Counted from the stretch's first letter, positions 1-9,254 are shown. The stretch: 64,000 bases of DNA from Serratia sp. DD3 (GCF_000496755.2 NZ_AYKS02000063.1:44127-108126), one strand, 5' to 3'. Notes: a model not told the origin generated them from the sequence alone. Program-made: numbers and translations.

Positions 1-1313
1 GCCGGCAGATACTCTATATTCTCCAGATAAAGTGTACCGCCATGGGCCAGCTCAAATTTTGAAGACTGCCCTTTGTCTTCATCGTAACCCAGGACTTCTT
101 TTTCCATATTATCGGGGTGTAACATGCCACAATTGAGCGTAATAAAAGGCCCGGTTTTAAATTCGCTCTCGTTATGTATTGCCATCGCCAGGCCCAGTTT
201 GCCCACTCCCTCTTCGCCATATAACAGGATCGGTACTCTGGATTTTATTGCCCGTTTGGCTACGGTGATGACATGGCGCATTTTCTTTGACGCCGCAGGC
301 AAGTTTTCAAAGGTGATATTGGCGCTGCGACCAATTTGCCGCTGAGCCAGCTCACGGATTTTATCCAGCGGGTGCGAGAGCAACAGAAAACTGTTATCAC
401 TCAATGGGCGTAGCGTGACCAGGGCTTCAATAAACTCCCCCAGTACCTCTACAGTGATCTGTTTACGCACCAATTTTACCCGTTGTTCAATCCCTGCCAT
501 GATCACTGGCGAAAAACGGATCACATGATGTATATTTTTGCCAATAATGTCATTGACCGGTAAATTGAACGCCTTGGCCGCCTGAGGATTAATCATGGTG
601 ATAATCATGTTTTCATCCCAAGCCAGCAAACCATCATCCATACATTCCAGCACCGCATTGCGCTGACATAACACATTATTCGTGCTCAGTTGCTCACTGG
701 TAAGATGCAGCCGGAGTTCAACCTCTCGGGCGCAAGCGTGAGAGATCATCAAACTTTGTTTACTGTGACACTCTGCGCGTCTAAGTAGCAGGATCGCCCC
801 ACACTTTTTGCCATTTAAATCGAAAAATGGCGAAGCGGCACAGGCGTAAGGGTGCAGATGTTTGTTGTAATGCTCTGCGGTTAGCACTTCTACTGGCTCA
901 TTCTGGTCGAGGCAAAGGCTAACCGCATTGGTACCAATAATCCCCTCATTCCAAAAACAGCCTTTTTTCAACCCTAACTGGGCAAGTTCATTAAGCAGAT
1001 TGGGATGCCCAACCAGTGATAACATGCAGCCATTGTCGTCAGTTACCGCCAGGATCATCTCTTCAGGCTCCGCCAACGCATAGATATCTTCAATCACGAT
1101 TCCAGCCACCAGGATGGTGGTGCGATGGCGGTGCAATAGCGAGTTCAAGGTATATCCAGAAACAATATGCGGTTTCATCCACTTATAGGGGCTGGATTGC
1201 TTACAACAACGTTCCCAGGATTTAAGTATCGGTGAAGATAAAAACTCCGGTGCAACCCAATGATGTTTTTGAAAAAAGTCCCACCGTTTTTTAAGTTCTA
1301 TTTGCGTTTCCAT
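1..1313 (-). CDS. dhaR: DhaR-like transcriptional activator, N-terminal part (runs off the left edge)
   Basis: An open frame of about 437 codons starts at an ATG at 1313, preceded by GAGG six bases upstream, and continues past the window edge. The order resembles E. coli DhaR, the activator of the dihydroxyacetone kinase operon: a GAF-like region (about 50-185), a PAS-like region (about 205-310, with WDENMIITMINPQAAKAF) and the beginning of an AAA+ domain. The Walker A is the DhaR-type GEEGVGK, and ELAHGGTLYLENIEYL follows. The sigma-54 contact motif GAFTGA is absent where it should lie, as in DhaR, which acts with sigma-70. Family assignment is firm; the target (a dha operon further left, or gcl) is inference. 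Confidence 0.85.
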   Translation of the reverse strand, partial: METQIELKKRWDFFQKHHWVAPEFLSSPILKSWERCCKQSSPYKWMKPHIVSGYTLNSLLHRHRTTILVAGIVIEDIYALAEPEEMILAVTDDNGCMLSLVGHPNLLNELAQLGLKKGCFWNEGIIGTNAVSLCLDQNEPVEVLTAEHYNKHLHPYACAASPFFDLNGKKCGAILLLRRAECHSKQSLMISHACAREVELRLHLTSEQLSTNNVLCQRNAVLECMDDGLLAWDENMIITMINPQAAKAFNLPVNDIIGKNIHHVIRFSPVIMAGIEQRVKLVRKQITVEVLGEFIEALVTLRPLSDNSFLLLSHPLDKIRELAQRQIGRSANITFENLPAASKKMRHVITVAKRAIKSRVPILLYGEEGVGKLGLAMAIHNESEFKTGPFITLNCGMLHPDNMEKEVLGYDEDKGQSSKFELAHGGTLYLENIEYLP

Positions 1314-1784
1314 TATTACCTCTGGTCTGTCTTATTAATAAGAAGTGCTTATATTAAAATCCTTTTCATTTTTTATATTTTTTGTGGGAGTCTCTACTGA
1401 TATTACACAAATTAATTTCATGAAATTTGATGGCCTGCACAAAAATCACCCACCAGATTTGCAAAGTAGGGGTTTATAGACTATTAATATTTTTTCAGTC
1501 ATCTTAAATTTCATTTTTTATTTGTTAGATCAGTGAGTTTTAGTGAGTATACTCCCGTTAGCCAATCGTATTAATAACTGCTATTACCACAGGTGATAGG
1601 AAAGAAAATGTTAAACTTGCGAGTTTGTTCACACTATGCGCCAACGCCAGCGCTAACTTTATTTAAGTTAATGTATGAGTAATCACACTATGCTATTTAT
1701 TACTGAATTAACAAGGTGCCATGAGTTAAATAATACCTAACGACACCCACTTTATGACAATCTTTATTATTTCTGCTACTGATA
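1314..1784. other. AT-rich intergenic region upstream of the dhaR-like gene
   Basis: This stretch separates the glxR terminator from the dhaR-like gene and should hold the latter's promoter. I cannot place a convincing promoter. A 24-codon open frame on the plus strand (1608-1682) has a good Shine-Dalgarno (AGGAAAG) before its ATG but no visible homology. Confidence 0.4.
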
Positions 1785-1820
1785 ACAATCCAGGAAAGTT
1801 ATTTCCCCCTCCTGGATTGT
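1785..1820 (-). terminator. Hairpin terminator of the gcl operon
   Basis: A perfect 10-bp inverted repeat (ACAATCCAGG / CCTGGATTGT) lies 14 bases beyond the glxR stop. The T run on the minus strand is weak (TTATC), so the terminator call rests on position and stem quality. Confidence 0.6.
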
Positions 1821-1833
1821 GTCGCTAAATCCG

Positions 1834-2724
1834 TTAATCACGGATAGAGAAGTTACTCATATGCTCAAGGGCGCGGATCATAGCTGAGTGATCCCACTGG
1901 CTGCCACCTAACGCGGCACAGGTACTGAAAAGTTGCTGCGCGATAGCGGTATTAGGCAGGTTCAATTGCAGTTCCCGTGCCCCTTCCAACGCCAGATTCA
2001 AATCCTTCTGGTGCAGTGCAATACGGAAACCTGGGTCAAAGGTCCCTTTGACCATCCGCTCACCATGCACTTCAAGAATTTTCGAAGAGGCGAAGCCCCC
2101 CATCAACGCCTGACGTACCCGAGCTGGATCAGCCCCAGCTTTGGCGGCAAACAGTAGCGCTTCAGAAACCGCTTCAATGTTTAGCGCCACAATGATCTGG
2201 TTCGCTACTTTACAAGTCTGCCCATCACCATGCCCACCCACTAGCGTGATGTTTTTGCCAAGGATCTGGAACAGTGGATTAATGCGATCAAAAACCGCTT
2301 GATCGCCACCCACCATAATGGAAAGTGTGCCTGCTTTAGCACCCACTTCTCCCCCTGAAACCGGGGCATCCATGTAATGTGCACCCATTTTCTCTATCCG
2401 GGCAGCAAAACGCTTGGTTGCCATCGGGGAGATTGAGCTCATATCCACCACTGTTTTGCCAGCCGATAGCCCTTTATCTAAGCCATACTCATCATTGAAC
2501 AGCACATCTTCCACTTGCGGCGTATCTGGCACCATGATGAAAATAACATCACAAGCCTGGGCGACTGCCGCTAGCGATGGGCAAGCAATGCCCTTCTCAC
2601 CCAATATGTCAGCGGGTGCTGGCTCAAAGTGCTCGGAAAAATGCAGTGTATAGCCAGCATTTTGCAGATTTTGGGCCATCGGTTTACCCATAATGCCCGT
2701 GCCAATAAAACCAATATTTTTCAT
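1834..2724 (-). CDS. glxR: Tartronate semialdehyde reductase (2-hydroxy-3-oxopropionate reductase)
   Basis: 296 residues, beta-hydroxyacid dehydrogenase family, reducing tartronate semialdehyde to D-glycerate with NAD(P)H in the cytosol. The N-terminus carries the Rossmann glycine motif GFIGTGIMGKPMA; the substrate motif DAPVSGGEVGA lies near residue 120 and the conserved catalytic lysine region GGHGDGQTCKVANQ near 170. An ATG at 2724 has AAGGA six bases upstream; a TTG two codons earlier in frame is less likely to be the start. It is the third gene of gcl-hyi-glxR, 34 bases after hyi, and takes the product of Gcl after interconversion with hydroxypyruvate by Hyi. GarR is a close paralogue, but the operon context favours GlxR. 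Confidence 0.93.
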   Translation of the reverse strand: MKNIGFIGTGIMGKPMAQNLQNAGYTLHFSEHFEPAPADILGEKGIACPSLAAVAQACDVIFIMVPDTPQVEDVLFNDEYGLDKGLSAGKTVVDMSSISPMATKRFAARIEKMGAHYMDAPVSGGEVGAKAGTLSIMVGGDQAVFDRINPLFQILGKNITLVGGHGDGQTCKVANQIIVALNIEAVSEALLFAAKAGADPARVRQALMGGFASSKILEVHGERMVKGTFDPGFRIALHQKDLNLALEGARELQLNLPNTAIAQQLFSTCAALGGSQWDHSAMIRALEHMSNFSIRD

Positions 2725-2758
2725 AATCAATCCTTGTTCTTTATGCCATCAGGAAGCG

Positions 2759-3529
2759 TTATTTATTCATCCAGCCCAGTCCTGCCTCGGTGCCATTGGC
2801 AGGAACATATTCACAACCAATCCATCCGTCATAACCCTGTGCATCAATAAATTTAAACAGGAACGGATAGTTGATTTCCCCAGTACCCGGTTCGTGACGA
2901 CCCGGGTTATCCGCCAACTGCAAATGACCAATAAACTGGAAATAACGTTCGATGGTTTTGGCCAGATCGCCTTCCATAATTTGCATATGGTAAATGTCAT
3001 ACTGATAGCGCAGATTGCTTCTACCCACCTGTTTGATCAGCTCCACAGCCTGCTTGCTGTTGTTGACAAAGAAACCTGGAATATCCCGGGTATTGATCGC
3101 TTCAATCACCAGTTCAATGTCATGCTCAGTCAGACGATTGGCGGCATAGGTCAGGTTGTTGATCAAGGTGGTATTGGCCTGTTCATCACTTAAACCTTCA
3201 GGCTTTTTACCCGCCAGGCAGTTCACTTTGCGGCAACCCAACGCTTTGGCGTAAACAATCGCTTGCTCAACACCGCTACGAAATTCTTCAACCCTTTCAG
3301 GCAAGCAGGCGATACCCCGTTCTCCTTGCCCCCAATCACCCGCAGGTAAATTGAACAACACCTGAGTCAATTGATGTTTTTCCAGCTCCTGAGCAATCTC
3401 TTGTGCTGAAAAGTCATACGGGAACAGATATTCCACTCCGTCGAACCCGGCTTTTTTAGCCGCAGCAAAACGCGCCATAAACGGGTATTCGGTAAATAGC
3501 ATTGACAGATTGGCAGCAAATTTAGGCAT
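2759..3529 (-). CDS. hyi: Hydroxypyruvate isomerase
   Basis: 256 residues, close to the 258 of E. coli Hyi, with a TIM-barrel xylose isomerase-like fold. It interconverts hydroxypyruvate and tartronate semialdehyde. The start MPKFAANLSMLFTE matches the family and has GAGGGAAG upstream; the in-frame extension to 3613 overlaps gcl and is not used. Recognisable segments are DGVEYLFPYD near 40, VIEAINTRDIPGFF near 140, and the C-terminal GWIGCEYVP. It begins 25 bases after gcl and is followed by glxR, the standard enterobacterial order. Confidence 0.93.
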   Translation of the reverse strand: MPKFAANLSMLFTEYPFMARFAAAKKAGFDGVEYLFPYDFSAQEIAQELEKHQLTQVLFNLPAGDWGQGERGIACLPERVEEFRSGVEQAIVYAKALGCRKVNCLAGKKPEGLSDEQANTTLINNLTYAANRLTEHDIELVIEAINTRDIPGFFVNNSKQAVELIKQVGRSNLRYQYDIYHMQIMEGDLAKTIERYFQFIGHLQLADNPGRHEPGTGEINYPFLFKFIDAQGYDGWIGCEYVPANGTEAGLGWMNK

Positions 3530-3554
3530 GTGTTCTTCCCTCTCAATAAACCGC

Positions 3555-5294
3555 TTATAGGTCGATGATTTCTTCAAACTCAGTGACTTTGTCGATATCT
3601 GGCCCCATCGCAATGTTAGTGACCCTTTCAGTGATCACCTCTACCACCACCGGTACCCGATAACGGTCACGCAGTTGTTTGGCTTCTTCCAATGCAGGCC
3701 CAATCATGGCGGGATCAAACACCCGCAGTGCTTTACAGCCTAATCCTTCAACCACTTTCAGGTGGTCGACACCATAGCCATTGAGCTCCGGTGCATTGAT
3801 ATTCTCAAACGCCAGTTGGACACAGTAGTCGATATCAAATGCCCGTTGCGCCTGACGAATCAGCCCGAGATAGGCGTTGTTGATCAGCACATGGATATAA
3901 GGCAGGTTAAACTGTGCCCCAACCGCTAACTCTTCCACCAGGAACTGGAAGTCATAATCGCCAGAAATGGCCACCACTTGCGCCTGAGGATCGGCTTTCA
4001 CCACCCCCAACGCTGCCGGTAATGTCCAGCCTAATGGGCCAGCTTGGCAGGCATTAATCCAGTTGCGTGGTTTATAAACATGCAGGAACTGGTTGGCAGC
4101 AATCTGGGCCAGGCCAATGGTTGCGATATAACGCGTCTCTTTGCCAAAGGCTTTGTTCATTTCATGATAGATACGCTGTGGCTTGATCGGGGTGCAATCA
4201 AAGTCATCACGGCGCTGCATGGAGCGCTTACGTAGCAGACAAGACTCCGCCCAAGCACTGCGATCTTTCAGTTTACCGGCGGCCTGCATCTCTTTAGCCA
4301 CTTCAACCAACTGTATCAGCGCGGCTTTGGCATCAGAAACAATCCCTAAGTCCGGGCTGAATACGCGGCCAATCTGCGTGGGTTCGATATCAACATGGAT
4401 AAACTTGCGCCCTTTGGTGTAAGTATCCAGTGCCCCGGTATTACGATTTGCCCAGCGGTTACCAATGCCAAAGACAAAATCAGACTCAAGGAAGTTGGCA
4501 TTACCATAGCGGTGGTTTGCCTGGCACCCCATGCGGCCCGCCATTAATGGATGATCGTCCGGAATAGAACCCCAGCCACGTAAAGTCTGGATCACCGGCA
4601 CCCCAGTCACTTCCGCCAATTGTTGCAGTAAATCAGACGCCTCCGCGTTGATGATGCCGCCGCCAGCAATCACTACCGGCTTCTCCGCGTCGTTCATCAT
4701 CTCCAAGGCACGAACTGCCTGGGCACGGGTAGCTTGTGGACGGTGTGGCACCATCGGCTGGTAGAGATCGATATCAAACTCAATCTCGGTCATTTGTACA
4801 TCAAACGGCAGGTCAATCAGTACTGGGCCTGGGCGGCCTGAACGCATTTCAAAAAAGGCTTTCTGTAAAGTCCCTGGCAGTTGCCCCGCTTCCAGCACCG
4901 TCACCGCCATTTTGGTAACGGGTTTAGCAATTGATTCAATATCAACGGATTGGAAATCTTCTTTATGGAGCTTGGCGACGGGGGCCTGGCCGGTAATACA
5001 CAGGATAGGAATAGAGTCCGCCGAGGCCGAGTACAACCCGGTGATCATATCGGTTCCCGCTGGCCCGGAAGTGCCGATGCAGAGCCCAATATTGTCTGGT
5101 GCAGCGCGGGTGTAGCCCTCCGCCATATGGGAGGCCCCTTCAACATGGCGCGCCAGAATATGGTCAATACCGCCCAATTTTTTAAGTGCGGCATAAAGTG
5201 GGTTGATGGCAGCCCCAGGGACGCCAAAAGCGACACTAATCCCCTCTTTTTTCAAAATTTGTACTGCTGCTTCAGTTGCTCTCATTCTTGCCAT
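3555..5294 (-). CDS. gcl: Glyoxylate carboligase (tartronate-semialdehyde synthase)
   Basis: 579 residues, thiamine diphosphate and FAD dependent, joining two glyoxylate to tartronate semialdehyde and CO2. The protein starts [10 protein letters not shown] at 5294 with GGAG upstream; the frame is open to 5324, but only the shorter start fits E. coli Gcl. Family features visible: [12 protein letters not shown] at about 25, where Val replaces the usual ThDP-activating glutamate (characteristic of Gcl), [12 protein letters not shown] near 50, and the ThDP/Mg motif [12 protein letters not shown] near 445. It is slightly shorter than the E. coli protein (593), missing only the C-terminal tail. First gene of the operon; glyoxylate would come from allantoin or glycolate, whose genes are not in the window. 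Confidence 0.96.
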   Translation of the reverse strand: MARMRATEAAVQILKKEGISVAFGVPGAAINPLYAALKKLGGIDHILARHVEGASHMAEGYTRAAPDNIGLCIGTSGPAGTDMITGLYSASADSIPILCITGQAPVAKLHKEDFQSVDIESIAKPVTKMAVTVLEAGQLPGTLQKAFFEMRSGRPGPVLIDLPFDVQMTEIEFDIDLYQPMVPHRPQATRAQAVRALEMMNDAEKPVVIAGGGIINAEASDLLQQLAEVTGVPVIQTLRGWGSIPDDHPLMAGRMGCQANHRYGNANFLESDFVFGIGNRWANRNTGALDTYTKGRKFIHVDIEPTQIGRVFSPDLGIVSDAKAALIQLVEVAKEMQAAGKLKDRSAWAESCLLRKRSMQRRDDFDCTPIKPQRIYHEMNKAFGKETRYIATIGLAQIAANQFLHVYKPRNWINACQAGPLGWTLPAALGVVKADPQAQVVAISGDYDFQFLVEELAVGAQFNLPYIHVLINNAYLGLIRQAQRAFDIDYCVQLAFENINAPELNGYGVDHLKVVEGLGCKALRVFDPAMIGPALEEAKQLRDRYRVPVVVEVITERVTNIAMGPDIDKVTEFEEIIDL

Positions 5295-5351
5295 TTTCAG
5301 TCTCCAGGTGTTAATACCCGCCACCGCCCTGGCTAGATCAGGGCTGAGCCA

Positions 5352-5371
5352 GATCTCGGCTAAGCGAGATC
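5352..5371. promoter_or_regulatory. Hairpin in the likely gcl leader
   Basis: A perfect 7-bp stem (GATCTCG / CGAGATC) with a 6-base loop lies about 60 bases before the gcl start. Its role is unknown; it would sit in the 5' untranslated RNA if transcription starts upstream of it. Confidence 0.3.
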
Positions 5372-5456
5372 AGGCCGATGCACGGTAATACTTTAATTAA
5401 GTGGTTATTGACTGATGATTATTCGGGTATTTTTATTCGCGGCAACTCAGGCATCC

Positions 5457-5507
5457 GGTGTTCAATATGAAACACCCCTGCGCTTTTTTATGTTTCGAAT
5501 TGGAACA
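5457..5507. promoter_or_regulatory. Two similar inverted repeats upstream of gcl
   Basis: GGTGTT-N8-AACACC (5457-5476) and TGTTTC-N5-GGAACA (5491-5507) lie 163-213 bases before the gcl start. Both have the shape TGTTyC / GrAACA, suggesting one regulator binding twice. They do not match the AllR site I know from E. coli (TTGGAAAA type). The rest of 5295-5927 shows no gene. Confidence 0.35.
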
Positions 5508-5758
5508 ACTCATGCGAGAAGATAATGAAAATTTGATCTCCAGCGTTGTGGAGTAAAGCCGAGGGAGGATTACCGGACGATAACGGCCTGCGCATAACTA
5601 TTTTTATTGGCATATCATGATGTAAACAAGCGCGCTCTACCACATCAAATGTGATAAATCAGAAGGGCCATAAAACGCTATGGGTGCAGATTAGCGGAAT
5701 AGCTGTCCTGATCCCGCTACACTTCTGCTATGCCATGCTTTCTTCCCGGGTATGGACT

Positions 5759-5787
5759 GGCGAGGGGCCGGGTAGGCCCACCTCGCC
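5759..5787. terminator. GC-rich hairpin downstream of the lipoprotein gene
   Basis: GGCGAGG and CCTCGCC enclose a second inner stem GGCC/GGCC. It lies 141 bases beyond the stop of the minus-strand lipoprotein gene. The T stretch (GTTTTC) follows it on the plus strand rather than the minus strand, so terminator function for the neighbour is uncertain. Confidence 0.35.
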
Positions 5788-5927
5788 GTTTTCAACAGGC
5801 ACTTAACGCTGTTACTGTTCCGCTGTGCCCAAAAACTGCTTACCAAGAATACCGACCGTTACGCGCTGTCGATATCCGCCTGATAAAAAAGCTTGGTATA
5901 GCGTGTTTTTGGACGCCAGGCTGAGCT

Positions 5928-8243
5928 CTATTTAAATGGGATTGCAAAGAGACTGTTATTATCAAATAAAGGGAATCCAGTAGCCCCTTCACTTTTAAAG
6001 GTAACTTTCCAGCAGCCTTGATTATAAATATTAGCTTGTACATCTATAGGGTCACGACCACATTTTTCCACATCAAAGATGGCATTTGTTTGATCAGCCG
6101 GTCCACTTTGAGGGATGAAAATTAGGTTTTTACCGGTTAAATCAGATGGAATATCACTGCCTGATTGACCACCTAATGTTATAGCCGCAAGAAACTTCCC
6201 TGGTTCTTTAATTTCACCAGAAAATCCATCTGCCAAGCCTTCAACAACAGTGCTTTGCATAGCATAAATAGTTTCTTCCTTACCAAGACCAGAGGGTGAA
6301 CCTATCACCTGGCCTACATCGGCTATTGGGCTTAAAGCTGTATCAGTTTGAATAGTAACAATGTCCCCTGCTTTTAAATTGCGATCTGCGGTCCACTTGA
6401 ACACACCTTCATTTAATGCAGGCTTGGCTTTTTTTCTATCCCAAAATGCATTTTTAACATCATAATAATCACGATCTGTAAAATTAATTTCGGTACCACC
6501 GTTGATATCTTTCATCAACATAAATGCAATCGCATCTGGTGCTTCAGCATTGGCTGCTACAAACTGAATATCGCCAACCTCAAGTTTTGTTGGTTCACCT
6601 GCCGTAACGAAAGTACCAAGCTCCTTACCGTTAAAATCATTACCTGCACTATCTTTAACTAATGTATCTTCAATACGTAATGAGTACGATTTAGAGTTTT
6701 CAAGCTTTGTTGTTGGCCGAATGACTAAACGATTAAATACCACTGAAACTTCAGAGCTTTCATTATTGTAAGAAGAAAATAACTGATTGCCTTGGTAGAT
6801 TGCTAATTTACCCTTGCCTAGAGTGACCCCTTCGTCAAAAATGAGCTCAATACGAGTATCGGTATTGACGCCAACAAACCCATCGGCTGGGAATTGCTTG
6901 ACTAAGTTAGGTGCTTGTTGGTCCTCTAACTGTTGGCCTACCTGCATATATGCCCCTTGAAACTGTTGTTCATTGGCAGGTAAATCTTTAGAAATAGCTG
7001 TTCGGCCTGGCCAAATAGTATCACCATTATCTAATAGAAACTGTAAATTATCCTCTTTACTAACCGGCTGTACGATAGACTCAATGCTTCCTTTATTTAT
7101 CGCCCTTAACTGTTCCAAGTCATTATCAAGCATAATGGGTTGATCAGTACCACCATACCATTTGAATAAGACAAAGTTTTGCTTCACTTCAGTAGTGGAT
7201 ATACCTGAAGGACCACTAACAATAAGATAGTAGTCATCCCAACGTATAATATCTCGTACCCCTCGACCACCCAGATTTAATTCAAAAGGCTCACCAAATT
7301 GCGCTGTTGATGCCGTACCATTTATTAAATCCATGTAGTTGGTCACAGGTAATATTAGTGCTTTATTACGTGCTCGCTGATCCATCTGTGGAGCTCGAAA
7401 TCCTAATAACAATGTATCTCCATTGATAGTCGCACCTTCAATCGAAAAGCCACTGACACTCTCAGGTACACTACCCGCAGCAGCTGAGCGATTAAAGCCA
7501 AAATAGCCTACACCTTTACCATGTATATTATTGTTATCCCAACTTATAAGATCTTGTTCTAATCCTGAGTATTTATTAATGTATTCAAATGTTGTTTCTG
7601 AGCCCGTACCTTTTACATTAACGGCAAACAGATGCCCACGATCCGCTACTGCCTCTCCACCATCTTGCTTGTTACTATGTGAACCAATAACCAATAATTT
7701 CCCAGGCTGATACCAAGTTAATGCTTCGACATCTAACTCTTTAGTCAACCCAGTCAATACACTGTAATCCCACTCGTTAACAGCATTAATTGCTTGAGTA
7801 GATTCCGTGGTAGAACGCGGATAAACTCTCAAGACATTAGCTTCATCGTCAGCCACTATCATATAGTTACTGTCTAATGCTACTGCGCCAGATGCATCAG
7901 AACTACCAAATTCAGATGCGGCAGTATAAGTTGATATAACGACAGGTTCTTTTTTTTCTTTCTCTTCCGGATCAGTCTTTTCTTTCTCTTCCGGATCAGT
8001 CTTTTCTTTCTCTTCCGGATCAGTCTTTTCTTTCTCTTCCGGGTCAGTCTTTTCTTTCTCTTCCGGATCGGTCTTTTCTTTCTCTTCCGGATCGGTCTTT
8101 TCTTTCTCTTCGGGGTTTGTTTTTTCTTCAGACGTCTTTTCTTCTTCTGCCACAGAAATTGTTCTTGAACCACCGTCTGAATCACAAGCTGACAAAGTTG
8201 AAATAATAAAGGCGAAAACAGTCATTTTTTTCAGTATGTTCAT
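5928..8243 (-). CDS. Large surface-type lipoprotein: acidic repeat linker, DUF3616-like propeller, Ig-like and lamin-tail-like domains
   Basis: 771 residues. A lipoprotein signal ends in LSAC at residue 20 with Asp at +2. Residues about 35-97 are an acidic/lysine linker with seven copies of PEEKEK in 8-residue units. Then comes a region like DUF3616/esterase-like propellers (about 105-450: ALDSNYMIVADDEANVLRVY, DVEALTWYQPGKLLVIGSHS), a Big_5/SbsA-type Ig domain (about 465-560: FPADGFVGVNTDTRIELIFDE), and a C-terminal segment (about 565-771: GDIQFVAANAEAPDAIAFML ... GGTEINFTDRDY) of the kind found in lamin-tail-like secreted proteins. Domain names are from memory of the families, not a search. 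The layout (lipid anchor, repeat stalk, large ectodomain) suggests cell-surface display. The gene stands alone, with an ERIC element just upstream. Confidence 0.75.
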   Translation of the reverse strand: MNILKKMTVFAFIISTLSACDSDGGSRTISVAEEEKTSEEKTNPEEKEKTDPEEKEKTDPEEKEKTDPEEKEKTDPEEKEKTDPEEKEKTDPEEKEKKEPVVISTYTAASEFGSSDASGAVALDSNYMIVADDEANVLRVYPRSTTESTQAINAVNEWDYSVLTGLTKELDVEALTWYQPGKLLVIGSHSNKQDGGEAVADRGHLFAVNVKGTGSETTFEYINKYSGLEQDLISWDNNNIHGKGVGYFGFNRSAAAGSVPESVSGFSIEGATINGDTLLLGFRAPQMDQRARNKALILPVTNYMDLINGTASTAQFGEPFELNLGGRGVRDIIRWDDYYLIVSGPSGISTTEVKQNFVLFKWYGGTDQPIMLDNDLEQLRAINKGSIESIVQPVSKEDNLQFLLDNGDTIWPGRTAISKDLPANEQQFQGAYMQVGQQLEDQQAPNLVKQFPADGFVGVNTDTRIELIFDEGVTLGKGKLAIYQGNQLFSSYNNESSEVSVVFNRLVIRPTTKLENSKSYSLRIEDTLVKDSAGNDFNGKELGTFVTAGEPTKLEVGDIQFVAANAEAPDAIAFMLMKDINGGTEINFTDRDYYDVKNAFWDRKKAKPALNEGVFKWTADRNLKAGDIVTIQTDTALSPIADVGQVIGSPSGLGKEETIYAMQSTVVEGLADGFSGEIKEPGKFLAAITLGGQSGSDIPSDLTGKNLIFIPQSGPADQTNAIFDVEKCGRDPIDVQANIYNQGCWKVTFKSEGATGFPLFDNNSLFAIPFK
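7961..8128 (-). repeat. 24-bp tandem repeat, seven units, coding for an acidic linker
   Basis: Six nearly identical 24-bp units (7961-8104) and one diverged unit (8105-8128) encode PEEKEKTD. Since 24 is a multiple of three, gain or loss of units changes stalk length but not frame. The units differ at only a few third-codon positions, which points to recent expansion. Confidence 0.95.
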
Positions 8244-8264
8244 GTCTCACTCGCTTAATAAGCT

Positions 8265-8395
8265 ATACCCGTCATACTTCAAATTGCTTGGTTGTTGGCT
8301 GCATCCTTGCGCACCAGTCCCATAGTTGACTATGCTCTTGGCGCCCCTCGGACTTGCCGCCTATAGGCAAATCGAATTATTAAGGGGTCTTGGAA
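8265..8395. repeat. ERIC element
   Basis: This sequence runs from CTATACCCGTCATACTTCAA to AATCGAATTATTAAGGGG and contains the ERIC core (GTTGTTGGCTGC, TATGCTC, TTGCCGCCTATAGG). It is imperfectly palindromic, about 127 bp, like the enterobacterial repetitive intergenic consensus. It lies directly upstream of the minus-strand lipoprotein gene, probably between promoter and start codon. Confidence 0.85.
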
Positions 8396-8672
8396 TTTAA
8401 ATTAGTTTTGCTATCAGGGTGATGAATTACCCCTGGCTGCTGATAATATCATAACTTGATAAGGGCTTTGCAATAACAAAAATAGAATAATTTCACTTAA
8501 AAAAAGAAATCATAATCTCTTTTTGTTTCAATTCTATTTCATTTTAATTCTCCTCCCAAAATACTTCACTTTGCTTACGCAAGCTTGTTATCAGCGAAGA
8601 TTCAATTATGCCTTTCATACTTCGCGAGTACATACAAAAAAACGCGATTCGGTTGACCTTACGGCAATAAAA

Positions 8673-8701
8673 ATCCCACTCAGCATGTCACCGAGTGGGA
8701 T
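8673..8701 (-). terminator. Rho-independent terminator of the hydN-aegA operon
   Basis: A 9-bp perfect stem (ATCCCACTC / GAGTGGGAT) is followed on the minus strand by TTTTATTG. It begins 17 bases after the stop of the HydN-like gene. Confidence 0.9.
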
Positions 8702-8717
8702 CGATCACTCACTGTTA

Positions 8718-9233
8718 TTAACGCAGGTCTGGTGTTGCGCCGCGCGCTGCGCGCAATTGCCTTTCCTGCTGTAGTGCTTGCAAATCTGCCGGGCGGACCA
8801 AGGTTAATGCCTCGGTTGGGCACACTTCGACGCACGCCGGGCCACCACTGCGGTCTTTGCACAGATCACATTTATTCGCCTGTACCTGTTGCTGACCGTT
8901 AGCGGTAGCGCAGACCACCACCTCCATCGCACCATAAGGGCAGACCGATACACAGCTTTTGCAGCCAATACAACGTAATTGCTGCACCTGAACACTGTCA
9001 TCCTGATGGTAAATCGCACTATTAGGGCAAGCATTCAAACAAGGCGCCGCCTCACACTGGCGGCACAATATCGGCACACTGACATTATGCGTTTTGATTA
9101 CCTTCAAGCGAGGATTAAAATTCTCTGCTGTCATTGGCAGTGAATCCTCATCGCTATGAGCCATAACGCAAGCGATCTCACAAGTGCGACAACCAATACA
9201 GAGCTTCATATCGGCGATAACAAATTGATTCAT
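8718..9233 (-). CDS. HydN/YgfS-like 4Fe-4S ferredoxin-type electron carrier
   Basis: 171 residues with the four cysteine clusters of the HydN/DmsB-like family: CIGCRTCEIAC (12-22), CRQCEAAPCLNAC, CIGCKSCVSVCPYGAM and CDLCKDRSGGPACVEVCP, enough for four [4Fe-4S] clusters. Such proteins carry electrons between a redox enzyme and its partner in the cytosol. It lies 21 bases downstream of aegA, whose own N-terminus has the same fold, so the pair probably works together. E. coli has the same pairing in ygfS-ygfT beside the urate permease gene, which fits uacT nearby. Could equally be named hydN; specific partner unknown. Confidence 0.85.
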   Translation of the reverse strand: MNQFVIADMKLCIGCRTCEIACVMAHSDEDSLPMTAENFNPRLKVIKTHNVSVPILCRQCEAAPCLNACPNSAIYHQDDSVQVQQLRCIGCKSCVSVCPYGAMEVVVCATANGQQQVQANKCDLCKDRSGGPACVEVCPTEALTLVRPADLQALQQERQLRAARGATPDLR

Positions 9234-9254
9234 CCCGTCACTCCTTGGGCTGCA

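Noticed and set aside
2693..3193. 166-codon plus-strand frame
   Set aside because: Opposite hyi, which is clearly coding; no homology recognised.
5457..5507. AllR operator before gcl
   Set aside because: The inverted repeats do not match the TTGGAAAA-type AllR site, so I did not name the regulator.
7880..8185. 101-codon Lys/Arg-rich minus-strand frame
   Set aside because: Alternative frame of the 24-bp repeat in the lipoprotein gene; the basic repeats are an artefact of the repeat.
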